Positions 15,952 to 25,950 of a stretch of 64,000 bases of DNA are shown piece after piece; positions within the stretch are counted from its first letter, which is position 1; each line of letters starts with the position of its first letter. The translations under genes and the position numbers were made by a program. The notes under the pieces were generated by a model. It made no database searches, was not told the DNA's origin, and worked only from the letters and a program-made list of their open reading frames with translations. The stretch spans positions 209,591 through 273,590 of the forward strand of contig CATOSB010000012.1 in assembly GCA_951812305.1 (NCBI GenBank). Direction: 5' to 3'. Origin of the DNA: an uncultured Paracoccaceae bacterium. GTDB taxonomy: Bacteria; Pseudomonadota; Alphaproteobacteria; Rhodobacterales; Rhodobacteraceae.

Positions 15952-17141
15952 CTTACCACCCTTCAATTTAGCCAGACATCCCAGAGCTTGGGGATTTTGG
16001 CATAACCTGCGAGGCATCGTCGGATAGCACGAAGGCCTGTCTTGAAGAGAGAGCATAAGGACCTTCGGGCTTTTCGAATCCCCTTTTTTCGCCGCGTATT
16101 GCGACGTGGTGCTCTTCGTTTGCTCCGGTTGAAACAGCCCAGTACATGGCGATTGCCAGCACCAAAATGAGGCGGGCCAATCGATCCGGCTTTTTGATCT
16201 GGCTTTGAGTAATTTCAAAGCCCCGGGTTTTGAAGTCGGAGAACATGGCTTCAATTCCCCAACGCATTCCATAATCGAGCACCTTGTACTCGGACGGTGC
16301 TGCATTCATGGCAATAATCCAAGGCTCTTTGTGCCCCTCCTCGTGAAGCACTCCAATGTTGCTAAAGACGCCCGTTCCGTAAAGCTCAGCGTTTACAAGC
16401 CCTTCGGGCATCAGTTGGGCAATTTCGCGCGTCATCATCTCGCCACCCTGATGTTGCAGTGTGATATTTCCCTTCATGCGCAGCCGGTAGTCCCATCCAG
16501 CCTCCTGGCACCATGCGACCAATCGGGCGGTTCCATAAAACCGATCTCCCGCCAGCAACACACGCGCATCCGCCGGGAGCCATGGGCGGACTGCTTCCAA
16601 AAGCTCATGTTGCACGCGCCATCCAATCGGCCCTTTGGTCTGGCGTACACGCCAGGCGACCGGGAGGGCCCGATCCCGCATCCGCACCGATAACATCAAA
16701 ACCTCATGCCCTTCGTTGAGCTTGCTTTGATCAAGGGCCACCACAATCGTTTCTCCGGCCTCACACTGGCGGCGGAAAATTTCACCAACATAGGCCTGCA
16801 TGATCTCATCAGTATCGATGTGAGGATTGCCCAGAACCCGCGAAATGTATTGATAGCGGTGGTCCACAGAGCCGATATCGCGGGGCAGAGCAGCCGCATT
16901 TTCCATCAGATTGACGCTGCGCGTGTTCAAAATCACGCTTGCTATGATGCACAATCCCTCCCGGCGCGACTTGTGATACCCGAGCAAGCGGTCCTGAAAA
17001 TCCGCCTCAACCTTCGAATAAAGCTCTGAAAAACAAACATTTCCCAACAAACCAGCCTCCAATATCAGCAGTGGAGACTCCTTGAATCACACAGATCAGA
17101 CAAACGTCAAATCAGATCCGGAAATTTTGAAGGGTGGTAAG
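15952..17141. mobile_element. IS4 family insertion sequence in algS
   Basis: The 1190-bp element has inverted ends CTTACCACCCTTCAA (15952-15966, and its complement ending at 17141). It is flanked by the perfect 9-bp target repeat ATGGCATCG at 15943-15951 and 17142-17150. A 9-bp duplication fits IS4. Its single transposase gene runs on the minus strand, opposite to algS. Confidence 0.93.
15968..17062 (-). CDS. IS4 family transposase
   Basis: This 364-residue transposase has the IS4 signature Y-(2)-R-(3)-E-(6)-K in YGMRWGIEAMFSDFK (residues about 265-279), an earlier catalytic Asp in VVALDQSK and another in LLAGDRFYG. The first usable start appears to be TTG at 17062, preceded at some distance by AAGGAG, so the exact N-terminus is uncertain. 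The reading frame is uninterrupted, so the element is probably still active. Confidence 0.88.
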   Translation of the reverse strand: MEAGLLGNVCFSELYSKVEADFQDRLLGYHKSRREGLCIIASVILNTRSVNLMENAAALPRDIGSVDHRYQYISRVLGNPHIDTDEIMQAYVGEIFRRQCEAGETIVVALDQSKLNEGHEVLMLSVRMRDRALPVAWRVRQTKGPIGWRVQHELLEAVRPWLPADARVLLAGDRFYGTARLVAWCQEAGWDYRLRMKGNITLQHQGGEMMTREIAQLMPEGLVNAELYGTGVFSNIGVLHEEGHKEPWIIAMNAAPSEYKVLDYGMRWGIEAMFSDFKTRGFEITQSQIKKPDRLARLILVLAIAMYWAVSTGANEEHHVAIRGEKRGFEKPEGPYALSSRQAFVLSDDASQVMPKSPSSGMSG

Positions 17142-17929
17142 ATGGCATCGACTTAACCATTGAAGAAAAAGAATTTGTGGTTCTTGTTGGACCTTCAGGA
17201 TGCGGAAAATCCACCACCCTTCGGATGATAGCGGGGCTGGAGGAAATATCAGACGGCGACGTCGCTATCGACGGTCGCGTCGTCAACCGAATCGCCCCCA
17301 AAGACCGGGACGTGGCGATGGTGTTCCAGAACTACGCACTTTACCCGCATCTGAACGTCGCCGAAAACATGGCCTTTGGTTTGCGCATTCGACGTGTGCC
17401 GAAAGATGAGATCAATAAACAGATCGCCGAAGTGGCTGAGATTTTGGGGCTGACCGAGTATCTCGACCGTCGGCCCGCCGATCTCTCGGGCGGACAGCGC
17501 CAACGGGTCGCGATGGGCCGCGCCGTTGTCCGCCACCCAAAAGTCTTTCTCTTCGACGAACCGCTCTCGAACCTCGACGCCAAGCTCCGCACCCAAATGC
17601 GGGCAGAGATCAGGCGGCTGCATAACCGGCTGGGCGTAACCTCAATCTACGTAACGCACGATCAGGTCGAAGCCATGACTTTGGCCGATCGGATTGTGGT
17701 TATGAATGATGGCCGGATTGAGCAGGTCGGCTCACCGATGGAGCTGTTCAATAATCCGGTGAACACATTTGTGGCAGGGTTCCTTGGCTCGCCGCCAATG
17801 AACCAGATTCGCGGCACCCTTACCGGACAGGGCGCCAAGCTTGGCGCTCATGAGGTGAAGATCCCAGGTGCGGCAGCAGACCAGGCTGGGCGCGAGGTAG
17901 TCGTCGGCATCCGCCCGGAGCACATATTA

Positions 17930-19098
17930 TACCAAGGGTGCTTCAAAATGACTCAGCTATGGATTTTGGGTACCGCCTGAGGTGCTGAGGTGATTCAAGA
18001 TTGGCAAAGGAGACCACCGATGCCAGCCAGGATACCGATGCGAGCCGATTTTACCGCCAATGATCTGCGCAAGCTTGCCGCAGAGAGTTCTGATGCCCGG
18101 CAGAGCCGACGGCTTTTGTCGCTTGCCGCTATCGCCGATGGCATGTCGCGTGGGGCTGCGGCCCGCATTGGCGGGATGGACCGGCAAACGCTCAGGGACT
18201 GGGTGCTCCGTTTCAACGCTGATGGTCCAGCGGGGCTGCTGGATCGGCAGCGAGGAGGCTCGCGATCCCGCCTTGACAATGCGCAACTGGATGAACTGGC
18301 GGCTCTTGTCGAGACCGGTCCTGATCCTGAAAAGGACGGTGTCGTCCGCTGGCGGCGGGTCGATTTGAAGAATGTGATCAAGGCGCGTTTTGGCGTCGAC
18401 TATCACGAGCGCCATGTGGGGCAGATTCTGCACAATCTGGGCTTTTCCCACATCAGCGCACGCCCTCAGCACCCGGGGCAGGACGTGCAGGTCATTGAGG
18501 ATTTCAAAAAAACTTCGGCGACAATCTGAAGGAGACGCTTCAGGGGGTGCCGCCGGACAAACCCGTCGAAATCTGGTTCCAGGACGAGATGCGTCTCGGT
18601 CAGAAGAACACCCGCGTCCGCCAGTGGGCACGCAAGGGCACACGGCCCCGCCAGCCCGCCGATCAGCGTTACCAAAATGCGTATCTTTTTGGCGCCATCT
18701 GCCCCGAACGCGGCACCGGCGCGGCGATCATGATGCCAGCAGCCGACACCTATGCGATGCAGCGCCACCTGGAAGAAATCAGCAAAATTGTCTCCGATGG
18801 CGCCCACGCCGTCATCCTCATGGACCAAGCCGGCTGGCACACGACATCCGCTCTGGAAATCCCGCAAAACCTGTCGCTCATGTTTCTGCCGCCCAAATCA
18901 CCAGAGCTGAATCCAACCGAAAACATTTGGCAATATCTCCGCCAGACATGGCTCGCAAACCGGACGTTCGACACATATGACGCGATTCTCGACGCGGGGT
19001 GCGAGGCCTGGAACAACCTCATCGCAAGACCGCAAACCATCACATCCATCGCAAGCCGCAACTGGGCGAAAGTCGGTCAGATTGAATAACCCTTGGTA
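17930..19098. mobile_element. IS630 family insertion sequence in algS
   Basis: The ends are TACCAAGGGT at 17930-17939 and ACCCTTGGTA ending at 19098, with further partial similarity inside. The flanks read TTA on both sides (17927-17929 and 19099-19101). IS630 normally duplicates only TA. Collapsing one TTA restores the algS frame exactly, whereas collapsing the TA pair directly next to CCAAGG (17930-17931 and 19097-19098) does not. The transposase lies on the plus strand in two overlapping frames. Size is about 1.17 kb. Confidence 0.88.
18020..19089 (+). CDS. IS630 family transposase made by -1 frameshifting
   Basis: The first frame (18020-18529) encodes the helix-turn-helix part from MPARIPMRADFTANDLRKLA; a ribosome-binding site AAGGAG lies at 18007-18012. 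The second frame continues to 19089 with the DDE domain: WFQDEMRLGQKN, ILMDQAGWH and LPPKSPELNPTENIWQ. At the run of seven A at 18506-18512, a -1 shift joins FKK to NFGDNLKETLQG without loss, which matches intact family members. Two-frame organisation with slippage on a poly-A run is normal for IS630, so this is not evidence of decay. Confidence 0.85.
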
Positions 19099-19348
19099 TT
19101 ACTTGAAGCCGGGCCTGAGACGTCTCCCCTGCCGATCACGCTTGATCTGGTCGAACCACTCGGGTCCGAGGCCCTGCTTCACGGGTCGTTTGGCGACTCG
19201 CCTATGGTGCTGAAGGTCGAAACCCATGGGGATGTCGCGCATCTGTCAGGTGTAAACGAAGTGCATGTACCGGCAGGGCTGGTCCATGTCTTCGATGCCG
19301 AAACCGGCAGTGCCATTCGCACGCAAACCGCAGCCTGAGGCCAAAGCC

Positions 19349-20344
19349 GTGTCAGACGAACATATCACCGCCACCCCGCCGCCCGAAAAAATGATAATCG
19401 AGGCAAGTGAGGCGCAGCGCAATCGCGGCAGCGAACGTCTTGGTTGGCTGATCGATCACTTCAAGCGCGAATGGCAAATTTACGTGATGTTGGCCCCGGC
19501 CATAATCTGGTTCCTGCTGTTCCTCTACAAACCGATGTATGGCCTTCAGATCGCGTTCAAGGATTACTCGATCTTCCGGGGCATCGATGGCAGCCCGTGG
19601 ATCGGGTGGGAGCATTTCGGAACGCTGTTTGGTTCCGATCAGTTCGTTCGCGCGGTCTGGAATACGGTAAAAATCAGCGCCCTGAACCTGCTGTTCGGGT
19701 TTCCCGCACCGATTATTCTGGCCTTGATGTTCAACGAAATCCTGCACGCGACGTTCAAGAAGACGGCACAAACCATCGTCTATCTGCCGCATTTCATTTC
19801 ATCGGTGATCATCGCCGGCATCGTCATTACGGCGTTTTCGCCCTCGGCAGGTATCGTGAACACAGTCATCGGCTGGTTCGGTCTAGAGCCGGTTTATTTC
19901 CTGACCAAACCAGAATGGTTCCGTCCGATCTTTATCGGCACGGGTATCTGGCAAGAAGCTGGGTTTGGCTCGATTGTTTTCCTTGCCGCCATCGCAGGGG
20001 TGAACCCATCGCTATACGAAAGCGCGGTTGTCGATGGTGCAAGCCGCTGGCAAATGATGTGGAAGATCACGATTCCCTCTATCATGCCAACCATCCTGAT
20101 TATGCTGATCATACGCATTGGCAACATCATGGAAGTCTCGTTTGAGCTGATCATCCTGCTCTATCAGCCCGCCACATATGCAACGGCGGATGTCGTCAAT
20201 ACGTTCATCTACCGTCAGGGTATCCAAGGCGGTCAGTACGACATTGCTGCTGCTGCCGGGCTCTTCAATGCGGTGGTCGCCTTTGCTCTGGTGATGACCG
20301 CCAATTCCATCTCCAAGCGCTTCTCGCGCACATCGCTGTGGTGA
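19349..20344 (+). CDS. algM1: Alginate-oligosaccharide ABC importer permease (AlgM1/LplB type)
   Basis: From the GTG at 19349 the protein is 331 residues; an ATG at 19391 is the alternative. It shows six membrane segments and the permease loop EAA motif YESAVVDGASRWQMMWKITI near residues 228-247. The segment FLYKPMYGLQIAFKDYSIFR is typical of the LplB/AlgM1 group that imports oligosaccharides. It lies just after the algS end and before algM2 in the order S-M1-M2-Q. This subunit is intact, unlike algS and algM2. Specificity for alginate is inferred from the adjacent AlgQ-like protein and PL15 lyase. Confidence 0.88.
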   Translation: MSDEHITATPPPEKMIIEASEAQRNRGSERLGWLIDHFKREWQIYVMLAPAIIWFLLFLYKPMYGLQIAFKDYSIFRGIDGSPWIGWEHFGTLFGSDQFVRAVWNTVKISALNLLFGFPAPIILALMFNEILHATFKKTAQTIVYLPHFISSVIIAGIVITAFSPSAGIVNTVIGWFGLEPVYFLTKPEWFRPIFIGTGIWQEAGFGSIVFLAAIAGVNPSLYESAVVDGASRWQMMWKITIPSIMPTILIMLIIRIGNIMEVSFELIILLYQPATYATADVVNTFIYRQGIQGGQYDIAAAAGLFNAVVAFALVMTANSISKRFSRTSLW

Positions 20345-20478
20345 GGGTCGAGCTATGAAAAACATGAACCTTTATTCACGCGGCGACAAAGTCTTTGTCA
20401 GAATCAATATGGTTTTGGTGGCACTCTTCACGGTTCTGACGCTCTATCCGTTTATCTAACCTGAGTTCTGGATAAGCG

Positions 20479-21372
20479 CTATATCTGGTATTCGACCTGC
20501 CTGATTGTTTCCGGCACGGTTATGGGTCCCATTTTAACTTTGGTTTTCCCGAGCATATAGGCTGCGACACACGAGATGAGGTGTACGAATGCGTTGGCAG
20601 GCGATCTGTGTCGAGTGTGTTCCAGTCCCATGCTGGTTTTCAACTTATCGAACAGAGTTTCGATGATGAACCGCCTTCGCAACAGGATTTTGTTCAGGAT
20701 TGGCAGGAGATAGTTTTTCATGTTGCGGCGAATGCCGGTGACGAGGTGGAGCCCACGCTGCCAGAGCCGTTGGAAGAGGGATTTGGAGATATAGCCCTTA
20801 TCAGCAAATATTTTGCCTTCGAGGCCCGCGATCATGGCTTCAAACGGCTTTCGATCATCGACATTACCTGCCGTGATTTTGACGGCCATGATCTCCCCCT
20901 TGTTGTTGATGATTAGATGCAGTTTGAAGCCAAAGAACCAGCCCATTGTGCTGCGACCGCGCTTTGCCAGCCCCTTGAAGACCTTGTTTCGATTAATGCG
21001 GGCATTGTGGCAGACCGCGAGCTTAGTGCTGTCGGCAAAATAGACGCCGGTTTTTTCACCGCTGAAGCAGTGCAGCAGTATGCAAAACGGCACCATTAAT
21101 CTTGGCATGAGGCTGACAAACCGACCATAGCTCGGGAGGTTGCCAAAGCAGTCACGGTATTTCTGCTCAACGCCATAAATCCAATAATGTTTGAAGTCCT
21201 TGAACGGCGACAAGTGAAACAAGACCATGATGAACAGGCTCTCCCCCAGGGTCAGCTTGCCGGAGCGAAGCCTCTGACGACCCGAGGGGATCAACCGGTG
21301 GCGCTCCCAGTCCTCGTAGGTTTTTGCAAAATCATCGAGACAGACAAAAAGTGCGGTGTTAGTGATCGACAT
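20479..21372 (-). CDS. IS982 family transposase
   Basis: The start [20 protein letters not shown] at 21372 gives 297 residues, normal for the family; an upstream start at 21414 is possible but unlikely. The DDE domain shows [17 protein letters not shown], then [15 protein letters not shown] and [20 protein letters not shown] followed by RHRSP. These are recognisable IS982 signatures. The frame is intact. Confidence 0.9.
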   Translation of the reverse strand: MSITNTALFVCLDDFAKTYEDWERHRLIPSGRQRLRSGKLTLGESLFIMVLFHLSPFKDFKHYWIYGVEQKYRDCFGNLPSYGRFVSLMPRLMVPFCILLHCFSGEKTGVYFADSTKLAVCHNARINRNKVFKGLAKRGRSTMGWFFGFKLHLIINNKGEIMAVKITAGNVDDRKPFEAMIAGLEGKIFADKGYISKSLFQRLWQRGLHLVTGIRRNMKNYLLPILNKILLRRRFIIETLFDKLKTSMGLEHTRHRSPANAFVHLISCVAAYMLGKTKVKMGPITVPETIRQVEYQI

Positions 21373-21500
21373 GAGTGGCGGTCCATATTGTGTCGCTTTT
21401 GAACCTTGAATCATGGGGCAACGTACCTGGAAACCCCTCTCACCCCATACTAATCACGGGGGCATTCAGGCTGGTCAACACGGGGCAAAAGGTGCGCGCC

Positions 21501-21941
21501 ATGGAGAACAACTTCCCAATCAACGAAGATCTCGCTTATGAGAAGATCCGGGACCTCATGTTCGACATGATGGAAGAGGACCCCAACCGTTTCTACGCCC
21601 TCACGGATAAGCTCAATGAACTGGCTGCGCTCCCTAAAAGAACCATGACACTTGTGCTCGATCTGATGGCTGCCACTCCCTTTCAGGTGATCATCCCGAA
21701 ACACGTACGGAAAAATGACCCTGATACATTCAAAGCGGATCACGAAACCGTTTCAAATGTTCTATTTCTTGGAGAGTTTGGCGGAATTGCCGTTGAACTG
21801 GAGCCAAATGAGGCTTTGAGAGAACCGAGGATCATTTCCATAACAATGGTGGAAATCCCTCATCGCAACCCTCTGCGAAAAAGGGTCAACGAGTATCGTA
21901 AAAAACGAATCAAAAAACTACGAAAAAATTCTGTCGAGTAG
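21501..21941 (+). CDS. Uncharacterised passenger protein inside the IS982 element
   Basis: This 146-residue protein (start MENNFPINEDLAYEKIRDLM) is preceded by AAGG 8 bases before the ATG. I do not recognise its family. It appears soluble. The first 60 residues are acidic and helical in character (FDMMEEDPNRFYALTDKLNE), a middle part reads ATPFQVIIPKHVRKN, and the C-terminus is very basic (RKRVNEYRKKRIKKLRKN), which suggests nucleic acid binding. It lies between the inverted ends of the element, convergent in orientation to none of the host genes, so it travels with the transposon. It could be an accessory, regulatory or cargo gene. The coding call is moderate; the function is unknown. Confidence 0.65.
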   Translation: MENNFPINEDLAYEKIRDLMFDMMEEDPNRFYALTDKLNELAALPKRTMTLVLDLMAATPFQVIIPKHVRKNDPDTFKADHETVSNVLFLGEFGGIAVELEPNEALREPRIISITMVEIPHRNPLRKRVNEYRKKRIKKLRKNSVE

Positions 21942-22799
21942 TGCACTGGTGACGCCAACGTCTTATCCAGAATCGGGGTTATCTACATCGCGGCGCTGTC
22001 CTTCAGTTCCGGATTTGCGGCGACCTCTGGCAAGGTTGTGCTCACCCCGATCGATACCACGCTTGCGGCTTATCAGCTCGTCATCGCCGAACCGGCGTTC
22101 TGGCGTAGCTATCTCAACACGTTCATCTACACTATTGGCGGGACGCTGATGAGCTTGGCCATCGTCATCCCCGGAGCATATGCGTTGTCGCGCCCGCAGC
22201 TTTTGGGGCGGCGATTCTGGAACCTGATGGTGGCGTTCACCATGTGGTTCAACGCTGGCATGATTCCATTTTGGCTTAACATGCGGGATCTCGGACTGCT
22301 CGACAGCTATTTCGGCATCATCATTGGCTTTGCGGTCAATGCGTTCAACATCATCCTTCTGCGGAATTTCTTTGAGAGCATCCCAAGCTCCTTCGAAGAA
22401 GCTGCGCGGATGGACGGCGCTAACGAATTCCAGATCCTCTGGAAAGTCTACATGCCACTTTCCAAGGCGGCGCTTGCTACTATCGCGCTGTTCTGCGTCG
22501 TGTCACGCTGGAACGGGTTCTTCTGGGCGATGATCCTATTGTCGGATGAGGAAAAAATCCCGCTTCAAGTATACCTGCGCCACACCATCACGCTGCTAAG
22601 CGATGATGAGGAATTCACAACGACATTGATTAATGCGCCATACTCTGTCGAAACCGTCACCGCCGCGATCATCGTCTGTTCGATCATCCCGGTTCTGCTC
22701 TTCTACCCGTTCATCCAGAAGTACTTTAACAAAGGCATCCTTCTGGGTGGCGTGAAGGAATAACGAAACCAAGACTATCCAACATAACAGGAGGAAAAC

Positions 22800-24353
22800 A
22801 TGCATAAACTGACATTAGCGGCTGCGGCGCTTGCCACTTCGGCATTGACGGCCACGGCCCCGGCATTTGCCGATGGGCACCAGAGGATCGTTGACGATCA
22901 GATGGATCTGACAGTCCATTTCCACTGGCGCCGGTCCAAAGGATATATCGAAGATTGGCCTGTTGAACTCGCGGCCTGCGAGGCGACGGGCGTATGCCTC
23001 AAGGACGCCACGGCAGGTAAGAACACCGACAACCACGAAGAAGCGATGAACCTGCTTCTCGCCGGCGGCAATATGCCCGACATCGTCGGCGGCCAACGGA
23101 TCAAACAAGCGATTAATGAATACGGCCCCCAAGGTGCGTTTGTGCCGCTTAACGATCTGATCGACGAACATGCCCCCAATATCAAGGCATGGTTCGACGA
23201 GCGTCCCGAATTGCGTCAGGCAATCTCTGCCTGGGATGGCAACATGTACTACATCCCATATCTGCCCGACGGCAAATATGCGCGCGCGTGGTTCATCCGT
23301 CAGGACTGGCTGGACAATCTGGGTCTGGAACAGCCCAACAACATTGAAGAGCTAGAACAGGTGCTGATCGCGTTCCGCGACAACGACCCGAACGGGAATG
23401 GGGTGAAGGACGAAATTCCCTACTTCAACCGCACAAAGGAAGAAGCGCTGCGCCCGATCAACTTCTGGGATGGCCGCACATCAGGGTCAGACACTTATCA
23501 CGACTTCATGGTCGTGGACGGGCAGATCGCACACCCCTATGCGACCGAAAACTATCGCGAAGGCGTGAAGAACCTCGCGCGTTGGTACGCCGAAGGTTTG
23601 GTTGATCCCGAAATATACACCCGTGGCTCGTCTGCGCGTGACTACCTGCTGTCGGAAAACCTTGGCGGGTTCACGCATGACTGGTTTGCGTCAACTTCGG
23701 GCTACAACGTGTCGTTGAAGGACAAGGTTGAAGGCTTCAACTTCATCCCGTTCCTGCCGCCTGAAACTGTCAGCGGTGCGCGGTTCCAGGAACACCGCCG
23801 GATCCCGATCAAGCCGGATGGCTGGGCGATCACCCATGCCAACGAGAACCCGATTGAGACCATCAAGTACTTCGACTTCTGGTTCACCGAGGAAGGCAGC
23901 CTTTTGGCTAACTTCGGCATCGAAGGCGAACATTACACCATGGTTGAAGGTGAGCCGGTATACACCTCGGCCATTCTGGACAGCGGCCGTGCGGTCAACA
24001 GCCAGATGTACGAGATCGGCGCGCAGGCGTTCCGCGGCTATCCGCAGGACTACCGTTATGAATGGCAGTGGACCCGCGAATCGGCACGTAAAGGTATCGA
24101 GCTATACGACACCCAGGATCTGCTGCTCGATCAATTCCTTGGCGTCGCGTTCACCGAGGACGAGCAAGCCGTCTATGACAAGCACTGGCCGTCGCTGCGA
24201 ACCTATATGCAGGAACGCCAGCAGGCATGGGTTCTTGGCAATGGTGACATTGAAGCCGATTGGGACGACTACGTAGCTCAACTTGAGAACCGTGGCCTGA
24301 ACGACGTTTTGGAAGTTATGCAAAAAGCCTATAACCGTCAGTATGGCGGATAG
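22800..24353 (+). CDS. algQ: Alginate-oligosaccharide periplasmic binding protein (AlgQ-like)
   Basis: The 517-residue precursor has a signal peptide ending in APAFA (about residue 24). Much of the mature protein parallels Sphingomonas AlgQ1/AlgQ2 as I recall them: LLLAGGNMPDIVGG, GAFVPLNDLIDEHAPNIKAW, GGFTHDWFAST, PDGWAIT, YRYEWQWT and RTYMQERQQAWVLGNGD. The calcium site of AlgQ is conserved as D196-P-N198-G-N200 with D204-E205. AlgQ binds alginate oligomers and delivers them to AlgM1M2SS. The gene is intact but sits in an operon whose ATPase and one permease are broken, so its product probably has no working partner. Confidence 0.93.
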   Translation: MHKLTLAAAALATSALTATAPAFADGHQRIVDDQMDLTVHFHWRRSKGYIEDWPVELAACEATGVCLKDATAGKNTDNHEEAMNLLLAGGNMPDIVGGQRIKQAINEYGPQGAFVPLNDLIDEHAPNIKAWFDERPELRQAISAWDGNMYYIPYLPDGKYARAWFIRQDWLDNLGLEQPNNIEELEQVLIAFRDNDPNGNGVKDEIPYFNRTKEEALRPINFWDGRTSGSDTYHDFMVVDGQIAHPYATENYREGVKNLARWYAEGLVDPEIYTRGSSARDYLLSENLGGFTHDWFASTSGYNVSLKDKVEGFNFIPFLPPETVSGARFQEHRRIPIKPDGWAITHANENPIETIKYFDFWFTEEGSLLANFGIEGEHYTMVEGEPVYTSAILDSGRAVNSQMYEIGAQAFRGYPQDYRYEWQWTRESARKGIELYDTQDLLLDQFLGVAFTEDEQAVYDKHWPSLRTYMQERQQAWVLGNGDIEADWDDYVAQLENRGLNDVLEVMQKAYNRQYGG

Positions 24354-24364
24354 GTTCTGAACAG

Positions 24365-24396
24365 GCAGGCGGCGCCATCCACCGGGCGCCGCCTGC
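24365..24396 (+). terminator. Strong stem-loop between algQ and the PL15 gene
   Basis: A perfect 12-bp GC-rich stem (24365-24376 with 24385-24396, 8-base loop) begins 12 bases after the algQ stop. There is no T tract, so it is better read as an mRNA-stabilising or partial attenuation hairpin than as a full terminator. It would raise the level of the binding protein relative to downstream genes. Confidence 0.6.
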
Positions 24397-25950
24397 TGAC
24401 CCCAAACTCAATAGGAATCCGTATGTCTGCCAACGCCGCCAAATCCAGCGGTCTTTCTCCGCTCGAACAGCCTCCCGCCGGGCGTATGATGATCCAATAT
24501 TCGCCAGATGCTGGCGACGAGATTACTGAAAACCCTCCCCGGTTTACTTGGCTACCCGAGATTGATGATGATGCGCGGTTTGTTTTGCAACTCAACGGCC
24601 CCGGCGGCACGCAAGTTTATGAAGACATCCCGGTCAATTTCTTCACACCGCCGGAAGTGATGCCCGAAGGCGACTACACGTGGGCCTTTGCCGTCTGGGC
24701 AAATGGTGCCCAGACGAGCGAGTGGAGCAGCGAACGCCGCTTTACAATTGGCCTGGATCTTCCAGAAACTCCGCTTGTGCGGAGAGGTGAGCGGCTAAAA
24801 AGTGCCAACACATCCCGGCCGCGGCTTTGGTTGGGGCCTGGCGAGTTGAAAGCGTTTCGCAAAGAAGTGCAAAGGGACGAACACCACTGCAATTGGTCGA
24901 AATTTCGCAAGAACAGTGTCGAGCCCTGGGTGGGAAAGCCACCCATGCACGAACCCGCGGGCTATCCAAACGACACACGCGTCGCGCCGATCTGGCGTCA
25001 GACATACATCGATTGCCAGGAACTGATCTATGCGATCCGGCACCTTGCTGTCGCCGGCCACGTTTTGGAAGAAATCTCTTACCTTGAAACAGCGAAGGAC
25101 TGGCTGCTTGAGGCCGCGTCCTGGGATCCCGATGGCAAGACCTCACGGGCCTATACCGACGAATGGGCCTTCCGCGTTTGCCTGGCACTTGCGTGGGGTT
25201 ATGACTGGCTGCATGGCGAACTGACCGAGGATGAACGCACCATGGTCCGCGCCAGTCTTCTGGCCCGCACCCGCCAGGTTGCGGATCACGCGATCAGGAA
25301 CGCGGCGATTCATGTCTTTCCCTATGACAGCCATGCGGTCCGCTCGATTTCTGCGGTGCTGGTCCCCGCCTGCATCGCGATGCTGGGTGAAGAACCGGAA
25401 GCCGAAGAGTGGCTTCACTATTCGATCGAATTTCTGTTCACAGTCTATTCTCCGTGGGGTGACGGCGATGGCGGATGGGCCGAAGGGCCGCACTATTGGA
25501 TGACCGGCATGGCTTATCTGATTGATGCGGCGAACCTTTTACGGAACTACACTGGCATCGACCTCTATAAGCGCCCGTTCTTTCAGAAGACCGGTGACTT
25601 CCCACTATATACGAAGGCACCCGACACCCGACGTGCAACCTTTGGCGACGACAGTACAATGGGCGATCCGGTGTCACTGAAAGTTGGCTACAATTTGCGC
25701 CAGTTTGGCGGCGTGACCGGCAATGGTGCCTACCAATGGTATTTCGACGAGATCGTGAAGAACGACAAGGGCACCGAGATGGCGTTCTACAACTACGGTT
25801 GGTGGGACCTCAATTTCGATGACATGGTTTATCGCCACGACTTCGACCAGGTCGAGGCCATGCCGCCGACTGAGAAACTGAAGCATTTCAAGGGCGTCGG
25901 CTGGGCGGCCATTCAAACCCACATGGACGACCCTGACAGGCACATCCAGT

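Larger units (their letters stand above)
15885..19338 (+). pseudogene. algS: Alginate-oligosaccharide ABC importer ATPase (AlgS/MsmX type), broken by two insertions
   Basis: The gene is in three pieces: 15885-15951, 17151-17929 and 19102-19338. The first encodes MPGVTIEQIFKRYGAIQVV and a few more residues, the second the ABC domain, the third the C-terminal regulatory domain. Removing the IS4-type element with one 9-bp repeat, and the IS630-type element with one TTA, gives a continuous frame of 360 residues. The nucleotide-binding motifs are intact: Walker [10 protein letters not shown], signature [16 protein letters not shown], Walker B VFLFDEP and switch [11 protein letters not shown]. It would energise AlgM1-AlgM2 at the inner membrane. 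The middle piece could still be translated from an internal start but lacks the first strands. Confidence 0.9.
20459..21979. mobile_element. IS982 family element with a passenger gene, inserted in algM2
   Basis: The ends ACCTGAGTTCTGGATAAG (20459-20476) and, on the other strand, ACCCCGATTCTGGATAAG (ending at 21979) are imperfect inverted repeats sharing TTCTGGATAAG. The target repeat is TATCTA at 20453-20458 and 21980-21985. At 1521 bp it is about 500 bp longer than usual IS982 members. The extra DNA lies upstream of the transposase and encodes a second, unrelated protein on the opposite strand. No internal copy of the end repeat was seen between the two genes. Confidence 0.88.
20355..22763 (+). 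pseudogene. algM2: Alginate-oligosaccharide ABC importer permease (AlgM2/LplC type), broken by IS982-type element
   Basis: The N-terminal 34 residues (20355-20458, MKNMNLYSRGDKVFVRINMV to TLYPFI) are followed by an insertion that creates an immediate TAA. The rest continues at 21986-22763. Collapsing the 6-bp repeat TATCTA gives TTT ATC TAC ATC in frame and a 293-residue protein with six membrane segments. The EAA loop is EEAARMDGANEFQILWKVYM. The C-terminus KYFNKGILLGGVKE is typical of LplC-type permeases. The truncated C-terminal product could start at an internal GTG but would lack the first membrane helix. Confidence 0.9.

Noticed and set aside
18020-19089. IS630 transposase as a pseudogene because of two frames
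   Set aside because: Two frames joined by slippage on an A7 run is normal in this family and the joined protein is complete.
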